Below are positions 1 through 7,056 of a stretch of DNA of 16,601 nt, in pieces; position 1 is the first letter of the stretch, and each line of letters opens with the position of its first letter. The translations under genes and the position numbers were made by a program. The notes below the pieces were generated by a model. That model made no database searches. It saw only the letters and a program-made list of their open reading frames with translations, and was not told the origin of the DNA. Origin of the DNA: an uncultured Anaerostipes sp. (GTDB lineage: Bacteria; Bacillota; Clostridia; Lachnospirales; Lachnospiraceae); the NCBI GenBank assembly GCA_900756035.1, contig CAAEIR010000361.1:1-16601 (forward strand), in the 5' to 3' direction.

Positions 1-47
1 GACAATGTAATTTTACCTTCTTTCATAGTTTTATAGTTTATCAAAAA

Positions 48-85
48 GTGACATTATCTCAAGAGAATCCTAAGGTGACATTATC
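48..85. repeat. Pair of 11-bp direct repeats near the window edge
   Basis: The 11-mer GTGACATTATC occurs at 48-58 and again at 75-85, 27 bases apart start to start, in otherwise A+T-rich non-coding DNA. Bases 1-11 read on the minus strand give a similar word (8 of 11 identical), which may be chance. No reading frame covers the repeats. Repeated words of this kind occur at the ends of some insertion sequences, IS21-like ones among them, so this could be the edge of an element lying to the left. It could also be an operator upstream of trkA. The repeat itself is seen directly; its role is unknown. Confidence 0.55.
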
Positions 86-116
86 ATAAGTTAATAACAC
101 CATTTTATGGTTCTTT

Positions 117-145
117 TTGTATTTTTGCAAATCCTGTGTTAGAAT
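117..145 (+). promoter_or_regulatory. Probable sigma-A promoter of trkA-trkH
   Basis: The -10 box TAGAAT (140-145) is preceded by TG and one base, making an extended -10 element. A weak -35, TTGTAT (117-122), lies 17 bases upstream. This would give a leader of about 45 bases before trkA. Confidence 0.5.
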
Positions 146-198
146 AGGGAAAGCATAGAATATTGCAAATTTATATTGAAGAGGTTTGAGGTTTTAAA

Positions 199-1560
199 AT
201 GAATATTATCATTGTAGGATGTGGTAGAATCGGTTCCACCCTTGTGGAAGAATTAAGTGGAGAGAACCATGACATTTCAATTGTTGATGAACGGGCTGAT
301 ATTGTTCAGAATCTTGCCAATACCTATGACGTATTAGGGGTAATTGGGAATGGTGCCAGTTATAATATTTTGCTGGAGGCAGGTGTGGAAACTGCGGACA
401 TTTTGATAGCAGTCACGAATTCTGATGAGTTGAATTTATTTTGCTGTCTGATTGCAAAGAAAGCAGGAACGTGTGAAACTGTTGCCAGAGTTCGAAATCC
501 GGTGTACCATAAGGAAATTGGTTTTATTCAGGAAGAGATGGGAATTTCGAAGGTTTTGAATCCTGAACTGGGGGCAGCACTTGAGATTGCCAGAGTCTTA
601 AGATTTCCATCTGCTATGGAAGTGAACCAATTTTCGAAGGGCAGGATAGAGCTGTTAAAGTATCGGATACCGGTAGGGTCTAAATTGCATGACATGTCTT
701 TGATGGATGTCAGCAGTCGATTCCAGTGTGAAATTCTAATTTGTGCAGTGGAACGTAAAGGAGAATTAATCATTCCAAATGGTGCATTCCGTTTAAAAGA
801 GCGAGATGTTATTTCATTTGTGGGACGGCCTAACTGCGCAATGCAATTTTTCCGTAAAATAGAAGAACGAGATGATCAGATTCATGAGGTAATGATTATA
901 GGAGGAAGCAAGATCGGATTTTATCTGTCCAATCTGTTACTTTCCAGCGGAATCTCTGTAAAATTAGTTGATCAGAGTCTTAAACGATGTGAAGAACTCA
1001 ATGAACAGCTCCCGGATGCAATGATTATTCATGGGAATGGGATGGACCATGACTTGTTAATGGAGGAGGGGCTCCTGGACTGTGATGCCGTAATTTCGCT
1101 GACAAATCATGACGAAGAGAATATGTTTTTGTCTCTCTATGTACAGGGAGAAACAGATGCAAAACTTGTAACTAAAGTACAAAAAATGAATTATGATGCA
1201 TTGATCGAGCGGTTGGATCTGGGAAGTATGATTTATCCGGAATATATTACCGCGCAGTATATTGTTCAGTATGTCCGGGCAAAATATAATTCTATCGGAA
1301 GTAATATTGAGAATTTATATAAGCTTATGGATGGACGGGCAGAGGCATTGGAATTCCATATTCAGAAAGGTTCACCGGTCATTGGAACACCAATTCAGGA
1401 TCTTCCGCTCAGGGAAAATTTATTAATTTGCAGTATTTATCATAATGGACAGGCAAGGATTCCGAATGGACAGGACCATATGGAAGAGGATGATCTTGTG
1501 GTGGTTGTTACAACTCAAAAAGGTCTCCATGATGTAAAGGATATTTTAAAGAGAGGGTAA
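199..1560 (+). CDS. trkA: Trk-type potassium uptake regulatory NAD-binding subunit TrkA
   Basis: This is the cytoplasmic gating subunit of a Trk/Ktr potassium transporter, which binds nucleotide and opens or closes the TrkH channel. The 453 residues form two RCK units in tandem, the usual TrkA length and layout. The first has the Rossmann motif GCGRIG at 7-12 with the acidic ribose-binding Asp30; its RCK_C part covers roughly 145-225. The second has GGSKIG at 235-240 and Asp258, with its RCK_C part at about 370-450. The second glycine motif is less canonical (GGSxxG), so the two halves may bind nucleotide differently. The start is fixed by TGAGG seven bases upstream. trkH follows after 15 bases, so the two are surely co-transcribed. 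Confidence 0.95.
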   Translation: MNIIIVGCGRIGSTLVEELSGENHDISIVDERADIVQNLANTYDVLGVIGNGASYNILLEAGVETADILIAVTNSDELNLFCCLIAKKAGTCETVARVRNPVYHKEIGFIQEEMGISKVLNPELGAALEIARVLRFPSAMEVNQFSKGRIELLKYRIPVGSKLHDMSLMDVSSRFQCEILICAVERKGELIIPNGAFRLKERDVISFVGRPNCAMQFFRKIEERDDQIHEVMIIGGSKIGFYLSNLLLSSGISVKLVDQSLKRCEELNEQLPDAMIIHGNGMDHDLLMEEGLLDCDAVISLTNHDEENMFLSLYVQGETDAKLVTKVQKMNYDALIERLDLGSMIYPEYITAQYIVQYVRAKYNSIGSNIENLYKLMDGRAEALEFHIQKGSPVIGTPIQDLPLRENLLICSIYHNGQARIPNGQDHMEEDDLVVVVTTQKGLHDVKDILKRG

Positions 1561-1575
1561 TGGGGGCAGAAGTAT

Positions 1576-3033
1576 ATGAATGTAGGAATGATTCGTTATG
1601 TCATTGGTTTGGTGATGTTGTTTGAAAGCGCCTTTTTATCTCTCCCGTGCATTGTCGGGCTGATTTACCATGAAAAGAAAGGGTTTTCATTTTGGATTGT
1701 AATGCTTTTGTGTCTCATTCTCGGGCTGTTGCTGATTATGAAAAAGCCAAAGAAAAAAGTGTATTACGCCAAGGAAGGGTTTGTCACAGTGGCAGCAGGA
1801 TGGATTATCATGAGTTTTTTCGGGGCGCTGCCTTTTGTGATTAATGGGGATATTCCGTCTGTTATTGATGCTATGTTTGAGACTGTTTCCGGATTCACTA
1901 CGACAGGTTCGAGTATTTTAACAGATGTAGAATCTTTGGCAAAATGCAGTTTGTTTTGGAGAAGTTTTACGCATTGGATTGGAGGAATGGGTGTATTTGT
2001 TTTTGTTCTGGCCATTATGCCATTGGTTGGAGGACAGAATATTCATCTGATGCGTGCAGAGAGTCCGGGCCCTTCTGTGGGGAAACTTGTACCTAAAATT
2101 CGGAAAACATCCATGATATTATACAAAATTTATATTTTTATGACGATTGTTATGGTGGTGTTATTGATGATCGGACGGATGCCGTTGTTCGATTCGCTGC
2201 TTCTGACGTTTGGAACGGCAGGTACCGGAGGATTTTCGATTCTTAATTCAGGATGCGCAGCCTACACGCCGTATGTGCAGTATGTGATTGCCATTTTTAT
2301 GATGCTTTTCGGAATCAATTTTAATGTATACTATTTTATTTTGATAAAGAAATGGAAAGATGCTGTAAAATACGAAGAACTTCGATATTACTTGTTGTTC
2401 ATAGGAGCATCGGTGGCTCTGATTACATATAATGCTTATCAGTTGTTTCCGACATTGGAACAGGCATTTCGTCATGTGTTTTTTCAGGTTTCTTCCATTA
2501 TTACAACAACCGGATATTCATCAACTGACTTCAATCAGTGGCCGGAATTTTCGAAGTTTATCCTGGTCATGTTAATGTTTTCCGGGGCATGTGCGGGAAG
2601 TACCGGAGGTGGAATCAAAGTTTCACGATTGATTATGATGTTAAAGACTATAAAAAAAGAATTGTTGTCATATCTGCATCCGAGAACAGTCCGCAAGGTA
2701 AAATTTAACGGAAGAGTTGTGGAACATGAGGTTATTCGGGGAATGAACGTATTTTTTGTTGTTTATTTCTTTATTATGGGATTTTCAATTTTAATAGTAT
2801 CCATGGACAATTTTGATTTCACAAGCAATGTTACAGCAGTGGTTGCGACATTAAATAATATAGGACCGGGACTTGGGATTGTAGGACCTACCGGGAATTT
2901 CGGGATGTACTCGGGGCTGTCAAAACTGGTAATGATTTTTGATATGCTTGCGGGAAGATTGGAATTGTTCCCGATGCTTCTATTGTTAAGTCCGTATACA
3001 TGGAAAGAATTGCGACTTGGAAGAAAGAAATAG
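1576..3033 (+). CDS. trkH: Trk-type potassium uptake membrane subunit TrkH
   Basis: This is the membrane channel subunit through which potassium enters the cell, gated by TrkA. The 485-residue protein is strongly hydrophobic throughout, typical of the TrkH/KtrB superfamily with four repeated membrane-pore-membrane units. The four selectivity-filter loops are recognisable by their glycines: TTTG at 108-111, GTGG at 215-218, TTTG at 309-312 and NNIGPG at 426-431. The glycine-rich segment STGGGIK (341-347) matches the intramembrane gate region of the third unit, and the conserved MLAGRLE motif lies near the C-terminus (456-462). A GGGGG ribosome binding site lies just upstream of the ATG. The gene ends at a hairpin terminator and is the last gene of the trkAH operon. 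Confidence 0.95.
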   Translation: MNVGMIRYVIGLVMLFESAFLSLPCIVGLIYHEKKGFSFWIVMLLCLILGLLLIMKKPKKKVYYAKEGFVTVAAGWIIMSFFGALPFVINGDIPSVIDAMFETVSGFTTTGSSILTDVESLAKCSLFWRSFTHWIGGMGVFVFVLAIMPLVGGQNIHLMRAESPGPSVGKLVPKIRKTSMILYKIYIFMTIVMVVLLMIGRMPLFDSLLLTFGTAGTGGFSILNSGCAAYTPYVQYVIAIFMMLFGINFNVYYFILIKKWKDAVKYEELRYYLLFIGASVALITYNAYQLFPTLEQAFRHVFFQVSSIITTTGYSSTDFNQWPEFSKFILVMLMFSGACAGSTGGGIKVSRLIMMLKTIKKELLSYLHPRTVRKVKFNGRVVEHEVIRGMNVFFVVYFFIMGFSILIVSMDNFDFTSNVTAVVATLNNIGPGLGIVGPTGNFGMYSGLSKLVMIFDMLAGRLELFPMLLLLSPYTWKELRLGRKK

Positions 3034-3041
3034 GAATGGGA

Positions 3042-3072
3042 AAGGGAGCACGTTTTGCAGTGTGCTCCCTTA
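3042..3072. terminator. Hairpin terminator between convergent trkH and the LytTR gene
   Basis: A perfect 10-bp stem, AAGGGAGCAC (3042-3051) with GTGCTCCCTT (3062-3071), encloses a 10-base loop. It starts 8 bases after the trkH stop and ends about 20 bases before the stop of the convergent regulator gene. The tail is T-rich (TTATATT) rather than a clean T run, and the minus strand gives a short TTT tail, so it could serve both directions. Confidence 0.7.
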
Positions 3073-3092
3073 TATTATAAACAAGATAAAAG

Positions 3093-3806
3093 TTAAATTC
3101 TATTTAGATTGATTGGAAATTGTTCCAATAGTTCCTTGTAACGATATTTTGAAACAGGAACGGAATCACCATTTTTTAATAAAATTGAGGTGCGGGAAAT
3201 TTTTTTGATATGATCGCTGTTGACCAAATAGCTTCGGTGAGACTGCAAAAAGTGATAGCTGTAGAAGATATCTTTAAGATTATTCAGGGTCCCCCGGAAG
3301 TAATCATCATCATCCCAGTAGCGGATATGAATGGTTTTGTTAATAACTTCAAGGTAAACAATATCTTTCGGAGTCAGTTGAAGATAGTCGATCCCGGCAG
3401 GAATCATGACTTTGTTTGAAAGATAATTCTGATGATAATCTTTCAAAAGAAGTTCGTTTAGTTTATCGGCATCTAAGGGTTTTATCAGGTAGTGAAAGAC
3501 ACCTATATCATATCCGTCAAAAACATACTGTATTGTCGGCGCCATGAGAATGATTCGTGCCATCATATGTATTGATTGCAGATGATGGATGACACGAAGG
3601 TCACGTGCGCTTGTATGATCTGTAATGCCAAAAAGCAGAAGATCATAAAAAGACGGATTTTTAGAAATAGATTGAATGAGATCCTCCTGAGAGTAGTATG
3701 GGTCAAGAGAAACTTTAATATCAGATTCTTTGAAAAGGTTCTGTAATAAATTGATAGTTTCCTTTAATAAAATGTCTTCGTTGTCGTAGATTGCTATATG
3801 GTACAT
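3093..3806 (-). CDS. LytTR-family response regulator with degenerate receiver domain
   Basis: This is a probable DNA-binding transcription regulator of 237 residues. Residues 1-120 have the fold signature of a CheY-like receiver: the acidic pocket DNED at 8-11 and the conserved Lys109 in YLIKP. The phosphoacceptor position after beta-3, however, is Gly60 (in LLLFGITD) instead of Asp, and the usual Thr/Ser after beta-4 is Met88. Phosphorylation by a histidine kinase is therefore unlikely. Residues about 132-232 form a LytTR DNA-binding domain, recognisable from the DIVYLEV strand, the FLQSHRSYLVN segment (187-197) and VPVSKYRYKEL. No sensor kinase gene adjoins it. It is convergent with trkH and divergent from the pqqD-like gene, whose control region it may share. 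The target is unknown. Confidence 0.85.
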   Translation of the reverse strand: MYHIAIYDNEDILLKETINLLQNLFKESDIKVSLDPYYSQEDLIQSISKNPSFYDLLLFGITDHTSARDLRVIHHLQSIHMMARIILMAPTIQYVFDGYDIGVFHYLIKPLDADKLNELLLKDYHQNYLSNKVMIPAGIDYLQLTPKDIVYLEVINKTIHIRYWDDDDYFRGTLNNLKDIFYSYHFLQSHRSYLVNSDHIKKISRTSILLKNGDSVPVSKYRYKELLEQFPINLNRI

Positions 3807-3873
3807 TGTATTAACCTCTTAATCTTAAAAATATAAACAACCACCTTCTATTTATTACTCTCCCATATTATTT

Positions 3874-3905
3874 ATTATAGCATGTAAATAATTAAAAAGT
3901 GTCAA
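3874..3905 (-). promoter_or_regulatory. Candidate promoter of the LytTR regulator gene, unusually long spacer
   Basis: Read on the minus strand, a perfect TTGACA (3905-3900) is followed by TGCTATAAT, a perfect extended -10 box (3882-3874). The TTGACA to TATAAT spacer is 20 bases rather than 17. The extended -10 alone could support initiation; the long spacing could instead mark an activator-dependent promoter. Confidence 0.5.
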
Positions 3906-3922
3906 AAGATAAAATAGAGGGT

Positions 3923-3989
3923 GAATGGATAACGGAGAATGGATGATAAATGATAGAATGAAGAGAAAGTATATTAGTATGATAGAATG
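3923..3989 (+). repeat. Short direct repeats upstream of the pqqD-like gene
   Basis: GAATGGAT occurs at 3923-3930 and 3937-3944 (14 bases apart), and ATGATAGAATG occurs at 3950-3960 and 3979-3989 (29 bases apart). The related word GAATG recurs throughout this stretch. The tract occupies the space where the promoter of the pqqD-like gene should be, and the last copy runs into its ribosome binding site. It could be a regulator-binding array or simple low-complexity sequence. Confidence 0.45.
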
Positions 3990-3998
3990 GAGGAATTT

Positions 3999-4268
3999 AT
4001 GAAACGTAATACAGATTTTATGCTTCGTGATATTGCAGGAGAAGTTGTGTTAGTTCCGACAGGAGCGGCAACTCAGAACTTTAACGGATTGATTACACTT
4101 AATGAGGTAGCGGCATTTATCTGGAAGAATCTTGATGAAGCCCAGACTCAGCAAAAATTGACTGAGATGATCCTGGAAGAATTTGAGATTGATAAGGAAA
4201 CGGCAATGAGAGATGTGGAAGGATTTTTAAACGCTCTGTGTGAACAAGGGATGGTCATTGACGAATGA
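3999..4268 (+). CDS. PqqD-like peptide-binding protein (RiPP recognition element)
   Basis: This 89-residue protein belongs to the PqqD family, small winged-helix proteins that bind leader peptides and present them to modifying enzymes, classically radical-SAM proteins. Family features are the short N-terminal strands with VVLVPTG (16-22), the central LNEVAAFIWKNLD (34-46) and the C-terminal helix with RDVEGFLNALCEQGMV (71-86). ATG 3999 is preferred over in-frame ATG 3987 because GGAGG (3989-3993) lies five bases before 3999, inside the longer version. The stop overlaps the next start by four bases (ATGA), implying translational coupling to the S24/S26 peptidase. No radical-SAM gene, precursor peptide or transporter is in the window, so the substrate is unknown. 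Confidence 0.85.
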   Translation: MKRNTDFMLRDIAGEVVLVPTGAATQNFNGLITLNEVAAFIWKNLDEAQTQQKLTEMILEEFEIDKETAMRDVEGFLNALCEQGMVIDE

Positions 4269-4714
4269 AGGTAGTTGATAATGATGAATACCTTCCGGTA
4301 TTGCAGGAGCTAATTGAAGATGGTAAGGAAGTGAGCCTGTTAATCAGCGGCAGCAGTATGAGTCCTTTTTTGATTCATCAAAGAGATGTGATTTGGATTA
4401 AGAAACCGGATCGGAAACTACATACAGGAGATATGGTGTTTTACCGGAGAGTATCCGGGGCATATGTGATGCATCGGATTCACCATATTGATCGGAGTGG
4501 AATCTATTGGATTGTCGGAGATGCTCAGACAGAATTGGAGCCGGTGAACCCTGAGTGCATTTTCGGACTGATTACAAAAGTAAAGAGAAAAGGGCGGCAG
4601 ATAGCCCCTGGAGATTTCTGGTGGGAATTTTTTGCACGTATTTGGATTCGGATGATACCAATACGGCGTAGACTGGTAAAAATTTATGGGAAAAGAAAGC
4701 GACAGAGTGTGTAG
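4265..4714 (+). CDS. S24/S26-family peptidase, signal-peptidase-like, Ser-His type
   Basis: This 149-residue protein resembles the catalytic core of type I signal peptidases. The nucleophile motif SGSSMSP (28-34) places the likely catalytic serine at Ser31, before Met. The GDMVFYRR strand (55-62) leads to VMHRI (68-72), with His70 where bacterial LepB has its general-base Lys. This matches the Ser-His arrangement of the SipW/ER type. GDA at 85-87 matches the GDN box. No N-terminal membrane anchor is visible; the aromatic, arginine-rich stretch at 118-140 may be a C-terminal membrane-associated helix. It is translationally coupled to the PqqD-like gene, so it may cleave the peptide that protein binds. 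That link is inference from synteny only. Confidence 0.8.
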   Translation: MKVVDNDEYLPVLQELIEDGKEVSLLISGSSMSPFLIHQRDVIWIKKPDRKLHTGDMVFYRRVSGAYVMHRIHHIDRSGIYWIVGDAQTELEPVNPECIFGLITKVKRKGRQIAPGDFWWEFFARIWIRMIPIRRRLVKIYGKRKRQSV

Positions 4715-4778
4715 AAATATGCATTCTGTTTTTGCTTTCCCATCTTCTTTAAAGATAGCTTTTTCTACCATTTTATAG

Positions 4779-4784
4779 TATACT
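4779..4784 (+). promoter_or_regulatory. Possible -10 box of the leuD-leuC-leuD-leuC operon
   Basis: TATACT lies about 30 bases before the first leuD start in a 99-base non-coding gap. No convincing -35 box stands 16-18 bases upstream. The gap is too short for a T-box leader, and none of the T-box signatures were seen. Confidence 0.3.
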
Positions 4785-4813
4785 AAAAAATAACGAAAAA
4801 GGAGGAAAAGTAC

Positions 4814-5290
4814 ATGGGACGAGTATTTAAGTTTCACAATGATGTAGATACAGATCAGATTATTGCATCACAATATTTGCTGCTGCCAAATATTGAAGAG
4901 ATGAAAGTCTATACTTTCGAATCAATCGACAGAGAGTTTGCAAAAAAAGTAACGCAGGGAGATGTTGTTGTTGCCGGCGAGAATTTCGGCTGCGGTTCAT
5001 CCAGAGAGCAGGCTCCGAGTGTGTTAAAAGCACTGGGAGTAAAGGCGGTTGTTGCAAAATCTTTTGCACGTATTTTTTATAGAAATTCCATTAATATCGG
5101 ACTTCCCGTAATTATCAGTAAAGACCTCTATGAGAAAGTAGAAGACGGTGACCAGATCGATCTTGATCTTTCAGAAGGTTTGATTCAGACAGAGAAAGAA
5201 ACACTTTCCTGTACAAAGCTGCCGCCATATATGCAGAATATTTTAGATCATGGCGGATTGATCAATTTCTTGAATGAAGGGGAGGCGTAA
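4814..5290 (+). CDS. leuD: Isopropylmalate dehydratase-type small subunit (first copy)
   Basis: This is the small swivelling subunit of an aconitase-superfamily hydro-lyase, which in leucine synthesis isomerises 2-isopropylmalate to 3-isopropylmalate together with LeuC. The 158 residues match the short archaeal/clostridial form (E. coli LeuD is about 200). DVDTDQI (10-16) and the substrate-contact block FGCGSSREQAP (58-68) are intact, followed by AKSFARIFYRNS (81-92). The loop that helps set substrate choice reads YLLL (21-24), hydrophobic and unlike the YLRT of characterised archaeal homoaconitases. This suits an alkyl-substituted malate such as isopropylmalate or citramalate. GGAGG precedes the ATG by eight bases. 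It pairs with the large subunit five bases downstream. Confidence 0.85.
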   Translation: MGRVFKFHNDVDTDQIIASQYLLLPNIEEMKVYTFESIDREFAKKVTQGDVVVAGENFGCGSSREQAPSVLKALGVKAVVAKSFARIFYRNSINIGLPVIISKDLYEKVEDGDQIDLDLSEGLIQTEKETLSCTKLPPYMQNILDHGGLINFLNEGEA

Positions 5291-5294
5291 GATT

Positions 5295-6545
5295 ATGGGA
5301 ATGACCATTGGAGAAAAGATTATTGCGAGAGTGGCAAAAGTGGATCAGGTCAAAGCCGGAGAGATTCATACCATTGAGGTAGACCGGCTGATGAGCAATG
5401 ACGGAACAACCCATCTGACCATAGATATGTATCATAATCAGCTGAAACATCCAAAGATTGCAGATAAGGACAAACTGGTATTTATCATGGATCATAATGT
5501 GCCGGCAGAGAATCCAAAGACTGCTGCAGCACATCGGAAGATGCGAAATTTTGCAAAAGAGCATGAGATTGCTTTATATGAAGGAAAGGGTGTCTGCCAT
5601 CAGATTATGGTAGAAAACTATGTATGTCCCGGAGAATTTATTATGGGAGCAGATTCTCATACCTGTACATATGGGGCGCTTGGAGCTTTTGGAACCGGAA
5701 TCGGATGTACAGATTTTTTGTATGCCATGGTAACAGGACAGTCCTGGGTGCTGGTTCCGGAGACGATTCGTTTTGAATTAACCGGGAAACTTGGCGAAGG
5801 TGTATATGCAAGAGATTTAATGTTATCTATCATCGGTATGGTAGGTGCAAACGGATGCAACTATAAGATTATGGAGTTTGCCGGAGAGGGAGCACATCAG
5901 TTGGATATTGATGAACGTCTGGTTCTTTGTAATCTTGCGGTAGAAGCCGGGGCAAAAACCGGAATCGTAGAGCCGGATGAGAAAGTTGCAGAATATCTTG
6001 AGAGCCGGGGAAGAAAAGCAGAGAATATGTTTGTGAGTGATGAGGATGCCGTATTTGAGAAGGTTTATCATATCGACTTAAGCGAGATTCAGCCGGTTGT
6101 GGCAAGACCTCATCAGATTGATGATGTAGTTTGTGCAAAAGAAGTGAAAGATGTAGCGATTGATGAGGCATTTTTAGGTTCCTGCAATAATGGACGAATC
6201 GAAGAATTACGTGTGGCTGCAGAGATACTGAAAGGAAAGAAAGTCAGTGACCGCGTCAGATTTATTATTGCACCGGCATCGAATGAAGTTTATATTCAGG
6301 CATTGGATGAAGGACTGATTGATATCTTTATGGATGCGGGAGCTATGGTTGTAAACAGCAACTGCAGTGTCTGCTGGGGAAGTTGTCAGGGAGTTATTGG
6401 AGAAGGAGAAGTTTTAATTTCTACAGGAACAAGAAACTTCAAAGGCCGTGCCGGTCATCCGGACTCTTTTGTTTACCTTGGTTCAGCGGCAACAGTTACC
6501 GCATCTGCCATTGCAGGCAAAATTGTTACAGCAGATGAAGTATAA
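5295..6545 (+). CDS. leuC: Isopropylmalate dehydratase-type large subunit, divergent (first copy)
   Basis: This is the [4Fe-4S]-bearing large subunit partnering the preceding LeuD. From ATG 5295, in line with the MGMT start of the second copy, it has 416 residues, typical of the short LeuC/HacA type. The cluster cysteines are at 297, 357 and 360, and the GADSHTCTYG block is at 118-127. Two conserved blocks deviate: GSCNNGR (295-301) has Asn where GSCTNGR is usual, and the third block reads NSNCSVCWGSC with an extra Cys364 where PGCGxCxG is usual. The ligands remain, so it should hold a cluster, but the substrate may not be isopropylmalate. Alternatives are citramalate or 2,3-dimethylmalate. 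The 21-base longer version from 5274 would overlap leuD and lacks a better ribosome binding site. Confidence 0.8.
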   Translation: MGMTIGEKIIARVAKVDQVKAGEIHTIEVDRLMSNDGTTHLTIDMYHNQLKHPKIADKDKLVFIMDHNVPAENPKTAAAHRKMRNFAKEHEIALYEGKGVCHQIMVENYVCPGEFIMGADSHTCTYGALGAFGTGIGCTDFLYAMVTGQSWVLVPETIRFELTGKLGEGVYARDLMLSIIGMVGANGCNYKIMEFAGEGAHQLDIDERLVLCNLAVEAGAKTGIVEPDEKVAEYLESRGRKAENMFVSDEDAVFEKVYHIDLSEIQPVVARPHQIDDVVCAKEVKDVAIDEAFLGSCNNGRIEELRVAAEILKGKKVSDRVRFIIAPASNEVYIQALDEGLIDIFMDAGAMVVNSNCSVCWGSCQGVIGEGEVLISTGTRNFKGRAGHPDSFVYLGSAATVTASAIAGKIVTADEV

Positions 6546-6554
6546 AAAGGATGG

Positions 6555-7052
6555 ATGATGATGGAAAAGTTTACAGGAAAGGTTTGGGTGCTGGGGGACG
6601 ATATTGATACGGATATTATTATTCCGACAGAATATCTGGCACTTCCAACCGTAGAAGATATGAAACCATATGGATTTTCACCGCTTCGCCCGGAACTGGC
6701 AGGACAGATCGGGGAAGGTGATATTATTATTGCAGGGAATAATTTTGGCTGTGGTTCTTCCAGAGAGCAGGCACCGGAGATTATAAAAGCATTGAAAGTA
6801 AAATGTGTCATTGCAAAATCTTTTGCAAGAATCTTTTTCCGCAATTCCATTAATAATGGATTGCTTTTAATCGAAAATGATAAGATTCAGGAGAGTGTCT
6901 GTGAGGGAGATACAGTGGATGTAGTTCTCGGGGAAAAAATTACACATCAGGGTGTAGATTATGAGATTCATTCACTGCCTGAAAACCTGATGGAGATTAT
7001 TAATGCAGGTGGACTGGTAGAAGCCATGAAAAAGAGAAATGGGGTGAAATAA
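6555..7052 (+). CDS. leuD: Isopropylmalate dehydratase-type small subunit (second copy)
   Basis: This is a second small subunit of the same family, 165 residues if the first of three consecutive ATG codons is used (6555, 6558, 6561). AAGG at 6547-6550 fits 6558 or 6561 best, so the true protein may be one or two residues shorter. It has DDIDTDI at 15-21, the FGCGSSREQAP block near 64-74 and AKSFARIFFRNS. The specificity loop is YLAL, hydrophobic like YLLL of the first copy. The protein and DNA are clearly related to the first leuD across the GCGSSREQA and SFARIF blocks, yet diverged elsewhere. It is co-transcribed with flanking leuC genes: nine bases from the previous stop and four bases before the next start. 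Confidence 0.85.
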   Translation: MMMEKFTGKVWVLGDDIDTDIIIPTEYLALPTVEDMKPYGFSPLRPELAGQIGEGDIIIAGNNFGCGSSREQAPEIIKALKVKCVIAKSFARIFFRNSINNGLLLIENDKIQESVCEGDTVDVVLGEKITHQGVDYEIHSLPENLMEIINAGGLVEAMKKRNGVK

Positions 7053-7056
7053 AGAT

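Noticed and set aside
4715..4813. T-box or other leucine-responsive leader before leuD
   Set aside because: The gap is only 99 bases and shows no conserved T-box sequence or strong terminator; only a weak 5-bp hairpin ATCTT/AAGAT is visible.
4418..4837. Long minus-strand frame across the peptidase gene
   Set aside because: It is an antisense shadow: no recognisable domain, no ribosome binding site, and the plus-strand gene has clear catalytic motifs. The same applies to the other antisense frames over trkH, leuC and rfbC.
5274..5294. Upstream start of the first leuC inside leuD
   Set aside because: The MGMT start at 5295 matches the second leuC exactly and has GGGGAGG upstream.
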